A DNA stretch of 64,000 nucleotides from Sciurus carolinensis (GCF_902686445.1 NC_062214.1:95212738-95276737); one strand, 5' to 3'. Shown: positions 23,219-34,770, numbered from the stretch's first letter. Numbers and translations: made by a program. The notes: generated by a model from the sequence alone, not told the origin.

Positions 23219-23253
23219 CTTAATAACATGTTTTTCTCTTGGTATGACTTCTT

Positions 23254-23876
23254 TTTTTTTTTTTATTGTAAACAAATGGGATACATGTTGTTTCTCTGTT
23301 TGTACATGGCGTAAAGGCATACCATTTGTGTAATCATAAATTTACATAGGGTAATGTTGTTTGATTCATTCTGCCATTTTTTCCCTTCCCCCCCACCCCT
23401 CCCACCCCTCTTTTCCCTCTATACAGTCCTTCCTTCCTCCATTCTTGCCTCCCTCCCTAACCCTAACTCTAACCCTAATACTAACCCCTCCCACCCCCCA
23501 TTATGTGTCATCATCCACTTATTAGCGATATCGTTCGTCCTTTGGTTTTTTGAGATTGGCTTATCTCACTTAGCATGATATTCTCCAGTTTCATCCATTT
23601 GCCTGCAAATGTCATAATTTTATCATTCTTTATGGCTGAGTAATATTCTATTGTATATATATACCAGTTTCTTTATCCATTCATCAATTGAAGGACATCT
23701 AGGTTGGTTCCACAATCTGGCTATTGTGAACTGAGCAGCTATGAACATTGATGTGGCTGTATCTCTGTAATATGCTGATTTTAAGTCCTTTGGGTATAGG
23801 CCAAGGAGTGGGATAGCTGGGTCAAATGGTGGTTCCATTCCAAGTTTTCTAAGGAGTCTCCACACTGCTTTCCAGA
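23254..23876 (-). mobile_element. 5'-truncated LINE-1, sense to RNF111, 15-bp target duplication
   Basis: Minus-strand L1: ORF2 C-terminal sequence (a fragment including the tryptophan-rich end; 80 codons open at 23623-23865) followed by the 3' UTR and a poly-A tail that appears as poly-T near 23254-23264. TTGGTATGACTTCTT is identical at 23239-23253 and 23877-23891. The 3' UTR holds a telomere-like CCCTAA tract (23456-23487). An AATAAA lies on the minus strand at 23262-23267, so the copy carries a potential poly(A) signal in gene orientation in intron 1. Too short to be active. Confidence 0.93.
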
Positions 23877-24415
23877 TTGGTATGACTTCTTAAAGGGGTA
23901 GTTATTAAAAGTATTAAACTTTTATATTTATATTAATTTTTGTACATCTGAATGGCCACCACATTAGATGGATTACTACAAATAAACTAATATTAATACA
24001 GTTTCTCTTTCCCTTAGTTCTTCCCTTCATGCTACTTTATTCTCCAATGAGAATCTTAATTCTGATAGACAGAAAGGCACCACTATTGCATTTCAGTTTT
24101 AGATAAAGACTGGAGCCAAGACGATGTTGCTGAAGTTCATTTAGTTAAGTAATCAGCACAGCAGAACATAAAAGCAAACTTCCTATAGCTAATCTAAGTG
24201 TATCTAAACCATCTGACATCTGAAATTGAGCTGCTAAACAAGGGAACTAGAATTTAAAGCATCTATCTCAATGTAATCTCATACATACAAAAATGGTGAT
24301 AATGTAAAAGAAGTAAACCATCATGACTCAAAATGGAACATGCATTAGAAAGACAGTTAATATGACAAATGAAGAGCCATATCAGAGCAAAATATGAATA
24401 TATAAAAAAGTCGAC

Positions 24416-24540
24416 ATTTTTGTTTTTGAAATAGAATATTACTATGTTGCCCAGGCTGGCCTTGAACACTTGGGCTCGGGATATTCCTGCCTCAGTCTTC
24501 CAAGTAGCTGGTACGATAGGCACTCATAATCATGCCTGGT
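24416..24540 (-). mobile_element. B1/Alu-like monomer, antisense
   Basis: TTGCCCAGGCTGGCCTTGAA, TTCCTGCCTCAGTCTTCCAA and CATAATCATGCCTGG are the reverse of a 7SL-derived B1 core. No ID half. Confidence 0.8.
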
Positions 24541-24564
24541 TTAACATATTTATTTTCTTTTAAT

Positions 24565-24686
24565 ATTTTTTAGCTGTCAATGGACCTTTATTTTATTTAT
24601 TTATTTATATGTGGTACTGAGAATCGAACCCAGTGCCTCACACATGCTAGGCAAGTGCTCTACCACTGAGCTACAACCCCAGCCCC
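24565..24686 (-). mobile_element. ID SINE, long-tail type, antisense
   Basis: Reverse long tail (TTTTTAGCTGTCAATGGACC, ATTTATTTATTTATATGTGG), then GAATCGAACCCAGTGCCTC and GAGCTACAACCCCAGCCCC. Confidence 0.92.
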
Positions 24687-24793
24687 ATAATATTTATTTT
24701 TTATAACATATTCATATTTTAAGTTCAGAGCTCGGTGAATTTTCACAAAGTAAGCATTTATGTAACTAGCACCCAGGTCAAGAAACAACATAC

Positions 24794-24924
24794 TGGGCTG
24801 GGGTTGTGGTTCTGTGGAAGAGTCCTTGCCTAGCATATGTGAGGCACTGGGTTAAATCCTCAGCACCACATGTATATAAATAAAGGTCCATCAACAACTA
24901 AAAAATATTAAAAAAAAAAAAAAA
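24794..24924 (+). mobile_element. ID SINE, long-tail type
   Basis: GGGCTGGGGTTGTGGTTCTG head, GGTTAAATCCTCAGCACCAC, ATAAATAAAGGTCCATCAAC and a poly-A end. Forms a loose inverted pair with the ID at 24565-24686. Confidence 0.92.
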
Positions 24925-25479
24925 GAAACACTATACATCCCAGAAATTCTCTTCCTGCCTGCCACTACCACCCACCAAGAGTTGTAACCAATATCCTAAC
25001 TTCTAATACTAGAGATCTGTTGTGCCCTTAACAAACATTTAAAACCACTTCCTAAAAAGAGAGAAAAATATCTATTAGTACCAAGTGTTTTCAATCTCCA
25101 CAAATGAGTTGCAGAAATACATCATCTCATAGGTCATGCACTTTATTTTAGTACTCAGCTTTATAATCAGAACAAAAGATAGTAAAAAAATGGAATGGAA
25201 TATTCCTATAGAATGTTATCGAAACCTCTATCTTCTATTATTCTTATTTACAAGGACAGACAATGCTGTGTATAAGATCAGCCAACAAGTCCTACAGAAT
25301 TCAGCAAGATCATTGTGATAAGGTAAGAACACAAAGGTAAAGTGAACACATGAGCATGACAATGAGCAAATTACAGAAGGCATCCAGTCAGACAAGAACC
25401 ATCATCATATTTAAAGGTGAAAACACAAGTCACAATGACAAGGCACATGGTTACAACAAAAATATTAAAAAAATAAATA

Positions 25480-26170
25480 AAAAATATAAATATGTGTTAG
25501 AAAAGATGTAAAGAAACTGCAATTCTCATAAATTGCTGATGGGAATGGAAAATGGTGCAGACACCTTGGAAACCAGTTAGGCAGTAACTCAAAAGACTAA
25601 CAGTTGGGGGTGTAGTACAATGGTAGTGCTTAGCTTAACATGTACAAGACCTGCTTCAATCTCCAGCACCGGGGGGGGAAAAAGATTAAATATAGTAATT
25701 CCACTAACAGATCTACATATAAGAGAAATGAGAAGATATATTCACACAAAAACGTACAGTCATAACCGCCAAAAAGTGGCAACAACATGAATGTCCATTA
25801 AATGATGAACAAATTCATACAAAGGATTATAATTTAGTAATCTAAAGAAATGAAAAAAAAAAAAAGAAATGAAGTAATGATCCAAGTTACAACATGGATG
25901 AACGTTCACAATTTGTCTTAACAAGTGAACATTATGTTAACCAATCATAAAAGACTATGATAACCAATCATAAAAGACTATGTCCAGAATAGGCAAATCT
26001 ATAGATTAGTGGTTGCTTAAGGCTGGAGATGAGAGGAGATAGGTTGTGATGACCAAAAACTATAAGGATTCTTACTGATGAACTGACAAGGTACTAAAAT
26101 CGTGGTAGTGACTATTCCAACTCATGAATATACTAAAACCACTGAAATAGTATCTCAATAAGCTCTTATC
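25480..26170 (+). mobile_element. Old LINE-1 fragment split by an ID
   Basis: GCTGATGGGAATGGAAAATG, CACCTTGGAAACCAG, GTGGCAACAACATGAATGTC and GATGAACAAATTCATAC follow L1 ORF2/3' order. Interrupted at 25603-25682. Antisense to RNF111. Confidence 0.8.
25603..25682 (+). mobile_element. Diverged ID SINE inside LINE-1
   Basis: GTTGGGGGTGTAGTACAATG...CTTCAATCTCCAGCACCG with a short tail that starts with a G run (25671-25678). Confidence 0.8.
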
Positions 26171-27325
26171 AAAAATTCAAGAGGAATCCTTTCATATTAG
26201 ATCATTATGGACCCCATCAGAAAGATCTAGGATTCTTCCAGAAGTTCAGGTCTCCCCGGAGTTTTACTAAATTGGATCTCTGAGGAGATAGTCTTTATTT
26301 GCTAAAGAGAAAAAAATCCCATTTTAGACTTCTCATCCTTAATTATTGAGTCACCCTCGAAGTCTTATAATGGAGACCCTCAGAGGCAATGAAAATTTGC
26401 AAAAGGGACAGATAAATTCTGAGAATATGGTTCCATACATGAATTTACAAAGAAGTGATTCACAGCATAATTTACTAAGCTCAATTTCTTTTCCATCATT
26501 TTATGCACCAAAGCCAAAACAGTGAATTATTTATGACTAATTCTGCTCTGGTTTTTGGTCAGTTTTGGTCTTTCAACAAGGCGGGGTTGAGGGGTAGTCA
26601 GAAGGAGGGGTGGTTTGGTATATGGTGTGCTGTGTCTGTAAACCAGTAACTTTTCTCTAAGTTACCAAGTCACTCAGTCATTAATTACAAAATTAACATT
26701 CCATATTAACTAAGGGTTCTCACTAAGGTAACCCATATTCATGCTCTATTTTGAACAGAGAAAAAGAAGTTCATGAAAATAAAAAAAAATACCAGTAATG
26801 CATTTTTTTAAACTCAAAAGTCATCAAAAATAACAAAAGAGCAATAAAAGAAAAGTCCTGAGCTATTTGCTATTTAATAAAATCATAGCCCAATCTTTAA
26901 TTTCTATAAAAAAAAATTACTGGCTGATTTAAGTTACAGAGAAGATAAATATTATGAAATACATCTACTTGGTCACATTATGACTGATTTGCTGTTAGTT
27001 CCAATAACAAAACCCTACAATACCTGTCCCTCTTTGTGTTCATTTGATTCCATCCACACACTATTTGCTCCCAAATAACTAGTTATTCCCTAGTAAACTT
27101 TGTTCTAAGAATGCATGAAAGCTAAAAATTGCTAATTTGTAAGACTAAAAATTAGAGTTAGGATTTGCCAACCTATAAACAAACTTATGTGGGCACAAGG
27201 GAGGAATCCATTAAGAATTCTCCTACAACTTTGAGGAATTCTACTTATAAATTGGCATACATTATTACTGGTATGACCCTTCACTACCAACAATAAATGT
27301 AAATACTCGTCCTTCTACTTCTTTT
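26171..27325. other. Intron 1 segment without clear features
   Basis: AT-rich sequence with a G-rich patch at 26580-26625. I see no gene and no repeat I can name. Confidence 0.5.
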
Positions 27326-27412
27326 ATGTGGGGAGGGGAGACCCCAAACTCCTGGGGCTCAAACAATCCTAGGCAAGCTGGGATGACAGGTACATGCCAC
27401 TTCACCCACTAA
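27326..27412 (-). mobile_element. B1-like SINE fragment, antisense
   Basis: CCAAACTCCTGGGGCTCAAA, AATCCTAGGCAAGCTGGGAT and CAGGTACATGCCACTTC match a reversed 7SL-type core. Short and diverged. Confidence 0.6.
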
Positions 27413-28084
27413 ATATGCATTTCAAGTTTAAATAAAAATTTGATTATTTATTTTACATGACTATAAAAACAAGATTTTTTAAAAGGGATAGTTGATTTGA
27501 CATTTTTCTATAGTTTCAGAAATCATCAGAAAATGAACTAGCAATATGTCTAGCTTTAACTATCTTTTTTCATATAATTAGGTAAAAAAAAAATTTGCAC
27601 CTAAGTATATTAAATCAACTGCCTGACACAATACTCCCTCCTACTACCTGAATGCTTTAAAACTACCAGTATTCATACCTCGATAGTAGTGACCAAGATA
27701 CTTTGCTACATATTCTAAATAGTCAAAATTTCCTTAGCAAGAAAGGCATATCCCCTTTAAAAAGACATCATTATGAACTCTTCCCTATATTAGCAAAGTG
27801 CACAAACCTAAATTTATTAAGACATTTCTGCTAGGCATGTACGATCTAATAATGTACTCTGTTTTGAAGAGGGTGAGAACACTATTAAGTTTATTAGCAA
27901 ATAATTCACTTGCAGCCTAATACCAGGTTTAAAAAAAAAAGAGAAAGTGATATTCAGAAACCTGTTTCTTTATAGGTTACATCAAAAATTAAAACATAAA
28001 AACAGATCAATAATCTTGGCAACCTACCCTGAACAGACAATAAAGTTCAGAAAATATACTGCTAGCTAGTATCAAAAGATTCAT

Positions 28085-28484
28085 TTGGCCCAGTCACTCA
28101 AAGGCTGAGGCAAGAAGATCACAACTTAGCAAGACCCTGTTTCAAAATTAAAAATTAAAAAGGGGATAACCAGGCGTGGCGACACACTTCTGTAATCCCA
28201 GTGGCTCAGTAGCCTGAGGCAGGAGGATTGCAAGTTCAAAGCCTTCCTCAGCAATTAATTTAGTGAGAACCTGTTTAAATTTAAAAAAATAAATAAATAA
28301 TAAAAAGGGTTGGGGATGTGGCTCAGTAGTTAAAGCACCTCTGTGTTCAATCTCTGATACCCCCAAAATAAATAAGTAAATAGATTTTTTAAATTTTTTT
28401 AAAATAAAAAATAAAAAGGGGTTGGGGATATAGCTCTGTAGTAAAGTTCCCCTGGGTTCAAACCCCAGTACCAAAAAATAAAGA
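28085..28484 (+). mobile_element. MEN SINE split by another MEN
   Basis: The left B1-like half (28085-28160, 5' truncated) and the right ID-like half (about 28405-28484, GTTGGGGATATAGCTCTG...GGTTCAAACCCCAGTACC) belong to one element. Its A-rich linker received a second, complete MEN. Confidence 0.8.
28166..28398 (+). mobile_element. MEN SINE nested in a MEN
   Basis: ACCAGGCGTGGCGACACAC through GTTCAATCTCTGATACCCCC with an AAATAAGTAAATAG tail; sits within the linker of the element at 28085-28484. Confidence 0.85.
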
Positions 28485-29229
28485 AAAAAAGGGAAAAAAT
28501 GTGGATCCCAATGGCCACAGGAATCAAACAGAAATAAACAATTATAGATAATTCACTTATAAAAGATGAAAAAAAAAGTTTAGATAGAATATTTTCACAG
28601 CACAGAAACAAACAGAACAAAGAGACTTCCAAAATATAACACAGAACACAAAAAAAATTGCACTTGAAACAACAGTTCCAGAAGGTCTACTACAGAGCAT
28701 ACAAAGAACTACAGGAGACACTGATCAACATACCAACATTCTAATGCAAAAATCTCAAAAGAGCTCCACAGGACCAACCATCAAAGAACAGACTAAGGAA
28801 AGAGACAAATGCAGACTACAAGGCACCAAAGGGAAGATACCGCAGGGATATTAAACTCAGACAGAAGAGATTGTTACTGGGAAGGCCTTGAGAAGAAATT
28901 TATAGTTTGAAAGATACCTGTAATTAAGAGTCAGGAAAAGGAAAACTACAGGTAGGAGACAGTTGAAGCAGAGGAGGCAAATAATTCTAGAATTTTTTTT
29001 TTAATCTTAAAACTGGAAAATTAAATCATTAAGGAATGAATCATGATTCCACACTATGAAAAACGATTCGAAGTAGCTAAAACTGGAGGCATAAAAAAAC
29101 AGCTGAAAGGTTACTGCTATATAAAGCAAGGAAATGTAATGATAGGCGATAAGGAATCATTAGAAGAGAAAGCATAAAATCCAGAGACAATGAAAGCATC
29201 AACAGGATTTTGTTAATCTTTGAAAGGAA

Positions 29230-29700
29230 ATATATGTTATCATTTTAGTCCAATTTATTATAATCTTTTGCCTGTACTACTACTGCAACAGACTCTTAGG
29301 TTACTAATTTCTTAATAATTCCTTTCTATATACTTGATTGTACCCATAAAATATAAATCAGATCACATCACATTCTTGTTCAAAATCCTCCAGTGGTTTC
29401 CAAATATTCCAAAAATAAAATCCCATCTCTGTGGCATAGCTTACAGGACCCTTTCTGATCTCATGTCCCTACCTATATCTCTTATCACTTAGTTCATGAG
29501 ACTACGGTCAAACTGACCTTCCTTGTTTTATTACCATGGCAAGCTTTCTCTACCAAAGGACCTTTGAATTTTGTGTTCCCCATGACTACAATGATTTTCC
29601 CAAAGAATTCTGAAAGGCCCCCACCTAGCTTCTCACCATTCAGGTCTTGGCTTCAATGTCATCTTTCAGAGAGGTCTTTCCTGACTGCTCAGTGGCAGCT
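29230..29700 (+). mobile_element. L2-like LINE fragment
   Basis: CAAAATCCTCCAGTGGTTTC, AAAATAAAATCCCATCTC, ACAGGACCCTTTCTGATCTC and AGAGAGGTCTTTCCTGACTG follow the order of the conserved L2-type 3' region. Confidence 0.75.
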
Positions 29701-29910
29701 ACAAGAATGTGCCTTGAAGACTTCCAACCAGAGGGAGCTTAACTGATCAAGAGCTCCAGCTGTTATGTACTGAAATCCATCACTGCCTTTGCCCAAGGTC
29801 ACACTTTCCACTGGTAGTCCTGTCCAATAACTGAGTGAGACAAGGATACTAAATTAGGCCTGTCCCTTGGAAACACAGGACTCCTTTGATGTAATACTGG
29901 CTCTAACACT

Positions 29911-30004
29911 TTTTTTTTTTTTTTTTTTTGGCGGTGCTGGGGATCGAACCCAGGGCCTTGTGCTTGCAAGGCAAGCACTCAACCGACTGAACTATCTCCC
30001 CAGC
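29911..30004 (-). mobile_element. ID SINE, antisense
   Basis: Poly-T, GCGGTGCTGGGGATCGAACC, GCTTGCAAGGCAAGCAC and CTATCTCCCCAGCCC. CTCTAACACT before and CTCTAAACACT after look like the target duplication. Confidence 0.93.
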
Positions 30005-30239
30005 CCTCTAAACACTCTTGATGACCTTGGTGAAACTTACTTAGACTTCAACCAACTACATTTACCTCTTTTCCTTCACTCAGGATCAGACTAACAATAT
30101 GGTCTGACAGCCTCTCAAGTCTTCCCTGACTCCCTTCTCATTTCCTCTCCCAGGCATTTCTCCTAATAAAATCCTTATACACTTTACATCAGAGAACACT
30201 AAGAAGAGAATGAAAAAGCAACTCAAGAAATGATAGAAA

Positions 30240-30320
30240 GGGCTGGGGAGATAGCTCAGCTGGTAAAGTGCTTGCCTCGCAAGCACAAGGCCCTGAGTTC
30301 GATCCCCTGTACCGCAAAAA
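30240..30320 (+). mobile_element. ID SINE with 15-bp target duplication
   Basis: GGGCTGGGGAGATAGCTCAG, GAGTTCGATCCCC, short A tail. AAGAAATGATAGAAA (30225-30239) and AAGAAATGACAGAAA (30321-30335) differ by one base. It forms an inverted pair with the ID at 29911-30004. Confidence 0.93.
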
Positions 30321-30423
30321 AAGAAATGACAGAAAATATTTGCACATCATTTATCTGATAAGAGATTGATATCCAGGATATAAAGAGAACTAGAAATCAA
30401 CAACAAAACAACCTGATCAAAAA

Positions 30424-30610
30424 ATGGGCAGCGCTTGCCTATAATCCCAAAGGTTCAGTAGACTGAGGCAGGAGGATGGTGGGTACAAAGCCAACCTCAG
30501 CAAAAAAGTGAGGCAACTCAGTGAGACCCTGTCTAAATAAAATACAAAATAAGGCTGGGGATGTGGTTCAGTGGTTAAATGCCCTGTGTTCAATCCTCAG
30601 TACCTCCCCG
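30424..30610 (+). mobile_element. MEN SINE inside LINE-1
   Basis: GCGCTTGCCTATAATCCCA, AATAAAATACAAAATAAGGC linker and GTGTTCAATCCTCAGTACC. 5' end slightly truncated. Confidence 0.88.
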
Positions 30611-31099
30611 ACCCCATCCCCAAAAATGTTGGCAAGGATATGGAGAAACTAGAAACTTTGTTCAATGCTGGTGGGACTGTAAAATGGTGCATATGTGGAA
30701 GAACTGCCATATAATTCAGTGATTTCAATTCTGGACATATACCTAAAATGAATGAAACCAGGGCCTTGAGCAGGTATTTGTACATTTGCGATCATAGCAG
30801 TATTATTCACAATAGCCACAAGGTGGAAGCTGTCAAAATGTCCATCAGCGGATGAATAAACAAAATTTGATATACATGTACAATGGAATATTATTCAGCC
30901 TTAAAGGGAAATCCTGATACGTGCTACAACATGGATGAAATCTTGAAGACATTCTGTTAAGTGAAATAAAACAGACACACAAAAATAAATATTGTGTATT
31001 TCCACTTACATGAAGTACTCAAGAGTGTTCAAATTCATATACAGAAAGTAGAATGGTAGCTATAATGAGCTAGGGGAAGGAGAGAATGGGAGTTAGTGT

Positions 31100-31216
31100 A
31101 TATTTATTTTTATTTATTTTATGTATTTTTTTATTTTTGTGGAGTACTGGGGATTGAACCCAAGGCCTTGTGCTTGCAAGGCAAGCACTTTACCAACTGA
31201 GCTATATCCCCAGCCC
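31100..31216 (-). mobile_element. ID SINE inside LINE-1, 11-bp target duplication
   Basis: TATTTATTT-rich tail, GAGTACTGGGGATTGAACCC and GAGCTATATCCCCAGCCC. GGAGTTAGTGT at 31089-31099 and 31217-31227. Confidence 0.95.
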
Positions 31217-31349
31217 GGAGTTAGTGTTTAATGAGAACAGTTTCAGTAGGGGAAGATGAAAAACTTCCTGAGATAAATGGTGTGACGGTCACACAACAAT
31301 GTAAATGTACTTAATGCCAAATTTTGCACTTAAAAATAGTTAAAATAAG

Positions 31350-31470
31350 CCAGGTGCAGTGGTACATGCCTATAGTCCCCACTACTTAGGAAGCTGAAAC
31401 AGGAGGATCATGTAAGCCCAGGAATTTGGGATCAGCTTGGGCAATACAGCAAAAAACTCTTTTCTTTTTT
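31350..31470 (+). mobile_element. B1/Alu-like monomer
   Basis: GCCAGGTGCAGTGGTACATG, CTACTTAGGAAGCTGAAAC and GCCCAGGAATTTGGGATCAG are a 7SL-derived core without ID half. Confidence 0.8.
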
Positions 31471-32136
31471 TTTTTTTTAAGGTTAAAATGATAAACTTTA
31501 TGTTATACATGTTGTACTACAAAAAATAGAGATAAAAGAAAAGAAAGAAAAAAGAAAAGAAATCCTTGCAAATTTAATCCCATCTGCCTCTCGGAGGACC
31601 TGGAAACACACTACCATTTAATCAGCCTCTCTTCCCAAGCACTCACTGTCATAACCTGTTTTCTGTGAAGTACTTGCCACTAATTAAAATAATTTTGTTA
31701 ATTTATTATAAAAGTCCCCTCCCTAAAATGAAAGTTCAAAAAAAGCTGAAACCTCACCTACCCTGTTTGGCCTAATCTCTAGCAACTTAAATAGCCAACT
31801 AGTACATGGGCACTTAATGCATGTTTTCTTAGGTTGTATAATGGATAGAAGGAAAGGAGTAAAAATGGTACATTTTTGGCTTGAGTAACTAAGAACATAA
31901 AGGAAAGGGAATATACAGAGTGAAAATAATAGCAATGAAAAAATTAGGTAATAATTTTCAAGATTTCTTGAACATTTGCCATTGCCCAATTTTCAGTTTC
32001 AGGAGCTCTGGAACCACAAAAGACATTTATCTTATGGTTGGGAGTCAATCACCCATTTAAAATAAAGAAAGCATAAAAGAGAAGAGGGAACCAGGAGATT
32101 TTCTCTATAAAAGCATTTTTAAGCTGATCTACAAGG

Positions 32137-32285
32137 CACTTTTTTTTTTTTTTTTTAAGTTGCAAATGGACACGATACTTTTTTTTTTTTTTTTTTAAAT
32201 AATGTGGTACTAAGGATTGAACCCAGTGCCTCTTCCACATGCTAGGCAAGTAAGCACTCAGTCACTGAGCTACAACTCCAGTCCC
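32137..32285 (-). mobile_element. ID SINE, antisense, with two poly-T runs
   Basis: T runs at about 32141-32157 and 32180-32195 separated by GTTGCAAATGGACACGATAC (long-tail type), then GGATTGAACCCAGTGCCTC and GAGCTACAACTCCAGTCCC. Confidence 0.88.
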
Positions 32286-33008
32286 TACAAGCTACTTCTT
32301 AATGCATAGTAAATACTTAATGCAGGAAATAACTGAATCCTTCAGAAAGTCTATAAAGATCTCTTTTCACATCTTTTAAGTCTCAAGGTTCAAAGTTACA
32401 AAGTAAGCCTTAAAACCAGAAAACTAGCTGGATTCAGCTCACAGACATGGTTTGTTTGTCCTGCACAATTCAAAAAGGAAAACTAATGATTAATGATGAA
32501 ACACTGCAGGTATTCTCATTAAAATCAGGAAGGGGAAAAAAAAAGGTATTCACTGGATATAATATTGTTCTTCTGGAAATGCCAGTCAAGTCATTCAAAA
32601 CAAATGACTAGGTATAAATAATAAAAAGTAGATAATTTTTTTCACTATTTGCCAATGAGCTCAACAGGAACACCACTGAAAACAGGCCAGTGAGGTTTAT
32701 GTTAATACCCCCCATATCAGTGACCTGACTTTATACAAATAGAAGCTAATTAGAAAATAATACAGAATAACAAACCACTCACAACAAAACTAAAAAGATT
32801 TAATACCTACTATCAAACTCAGTAAGAGAAATACAGGACCTATATGAAAATAAAATGAGACTAACTATGCAAAAAAGGTAAGGGGAAATTCAATGTGATC
32901 CCAAAATGCTTGCAAATTTTTTTTCTTTTTTGTACCAACAACTGAGCCCAACAGCACTTAACCATTAAGCCACATCCCTAACCCCTCTTTTTTATTATTA
33001 TTATGTTT

Positions 33009-33121
33009 TTTTAGTTGTCAATGGACGTTTATATTATTTATTTATATGTGATGCTAAGAATCAAACCCAGTGCTTCATACACGCCAGGCAAGTGCTCTAC
33101 CACTGAGCTATAACCCCAGCT
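33009..33121 (-). mobile_element. ID SINE nested in MEN (first)
   Basis: TTTTTTTAGTTGTCAATGG tail, GAATCAAACCCAGTGCTTC and GAGCTATAACCCCAGC, long-tail type. Confidence 0.88.
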
Positions 33122-33159
33122 CTTATTTTTTATTTTATTTTATTTATTTATTTTTTAAT

Positions 33160-33257
33160 TTTTTTTTAGTTGTAGATGGACCTTTATTTTTATTTATCTG
33201 TATGTGGTGCTGAGACTCAAACCTAGTGCCTCACATGCTAGGCCACAGCCTCAGCCC
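33160..33257 (-). mobile_element. ID SINE nested in MEN (second, internally deleted)
   Basis: TTAGTTGTAGATGGACC tail, GACTCAAACCTAGTGCCTC, then a jump from TAGGC to CCACAGCCTCAGCCC that removes the A-box spacing. Confidence 0.82.
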
Positions 33258-33721
33258 GTCTTATTTTTTATTTTGAGACAGTGTGTCACTAAGTTGCTTT
33301 GGTTTCTCTAAATTGCTGAGTCTGGCTTTGAACTCTGATCTTCCTGCCTCAGCCTCCCAAGCCACTGGGATTACAGGTGAGTGCCACCGTGCCCAGCATA
33401 TTTCTTCAATTTTTATAAAACTAGAGTTGGTCAGCATGTTATTTACCCTCATCTTTCAAGATTCTGTCATCCATAATTAGATCTGTTTGTAGTTTAGTGT
33501 TAAATAGTTCAGAATTTCTTTTCTCAGATCTAAAGTAAATCTACATACCCTCTGGATAGAAGAGGAAGGACAGGGAGTTCCCTTAATGAATGGCTCTGTG
33601 ATGACACAATAAAGTGCTTCCTACTACTTGCAAGAGTCACTCTGGTTAGTAGTTTGGTTACATTTAAGTCTTTGGATTAAGATTAGTTTTATATGCAGTG
33701 TGAGGAGATTAGGAAACTCAC

Positions 33722-34074
33722 AGTTTGGATCTTAAATGTCCCCCAATGGTTTATGTGTTGAAATACTTGGTCCCCAGCTGACGGTGCTATTAGGAGGTGG
33801 TGGAACCTTTAGGAAGTGGGGCCTAGGGAAAAGAAAGAAAATCACTGGAGGTGTAACCCAGAATGGGACATTGGGTCTCCAGCCTCTTTCCCACACCCCT
33901 CTGTTTTCTGACCACTTTGAAGTAAGCAGCCTTCTCCTGCACACACTCCTGCCACCATGGTACTGCCTTGCCACAGGCCCAAAAGCAACTGAAATTGTGA
34001 GTCAAAATAAACCTTTCCTCCTTTAAGTTGATTTATCTCAAGTTTTGTTACAGCAATGAAAACTGACTAACACA
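33722..34074 (+). mobile_element. MaLR-like solo LTR
   Basis: GTTTGGATCTTAAATGTCCC start, GGAGGTGGTGGAACC, GAAGTGGGGCCTAGGG, AATAAACCTTTCCTCC and a GACTAACACA end recall mammalian apparent LTRs. No internal region or partner LTR is seen. The family name is uncertain. Confidence 0.6.
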
Positions 34075-34079
34075 GGACC

Positions 34080-34770
34080 TAGGATGCTCATTCTATTCCT
34101 TAAGCTAAACAGATATCCACAGAAGACACTGACCTATCAAGAGGAACTGGACAAGGACTATTCATGCAAGGAGATTCCGGCTCATCCTTCAATCTATGTT
34201 GCTCTAGACATTATTTCTTATATTATTAAGAAGAATGAAGATACAGAACAACGGAGTTTAGGACAGTCAGATTCGGAAAGTCAAATTAAGTCACTTTATG
34301 AGAGAGGTCTGCCCAGGATAACTGTCTCTTGTGAAAAGATAAAAATGAACTGAGGAGCACAGATAGCACCATGATTGCATTTAGATAGACTTTAACGTGG
34401 GTTGACTTTTCTCAGTTAAGGCTTAGTTTGAATAAAGCAAGTCTTTGTTCCTTCGGAGTATAAATTTGACCCAAAAAGGCTTAGAGCAGAGAACTAGCTG
34501 ATGATCAAAACCACCAAGGGGAAGATTTCAAGACTAAGTAATATTATAAAATATTTTCAAAATATTCCAGGAAGTTTGAGAAAATGAAGACATTATAATA
34601 ACCAAAAAGCTATAGCAATACTCAGAACTATGGGAAAACATTACGGAAAATAAAACATTTAATGGATACTCAATGACAAACAATGAAGATGATTTTCCAT
34701 CTTTAAATGAGATCACTGACAAAAAGGAGTAAATAGTCAAGCAAAGGAAAGTGAAATTCACTTCAATACA
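34080..34770. other. Intron 1 segment with an unrecognised 89-codon frame
   Basis: A plus-strand frame at 34084-34353 is open, but the peptide has no motif I recognise and no coding context. I see no repeat I can name here. Confidence 0.4.

Larger units (their letters stand above)
30336..31345 (+). mobile_element. Old LINE-1 (L1M-like), split by two SINEs
   Basis: CATCATTTATCTGATAAGAG, GATGGGACTGTAAAATGGTG-like sequence, AATGTCCATCAGCGGATGAA, TATTATTCAGCCTTAAAGG and AACATGGATGAAATCTTGAA follow L1 order. Interrupted by a MEN (30424-30610) and an ID (31100-31216). Confidence 0.85.
32925..33400 (-). mobile_element. MEN SINE split by two ID SINEs
   Basis: Reversed MEN: ID-like half at about 32930-32986 (ACTGAGCCCAACAGC...CCACATCCCTAACCCC) and B1-like half at 33260-33400 (GAGACAGTGTGTCACTAAG, GCCTCAGCCTCCCAAG, GAGTGCCACCGTGCCCAGC). 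The linker between them holds two ID copies. Confidence 0.82.

Noticed and set aside
23623..23865. 80-codon minus-strand frame as a gene
   Set aside because: It is the C-terminal remnant of LINE-1 ORF2 in a truncated insertion.
34084..34353. 89-codon plus-strand frame as a gene
   Set aside because: No recognisable motif, no splice or promoter context, and it sits in RNF111 intron 1 antisense. A chance frame is more likely.
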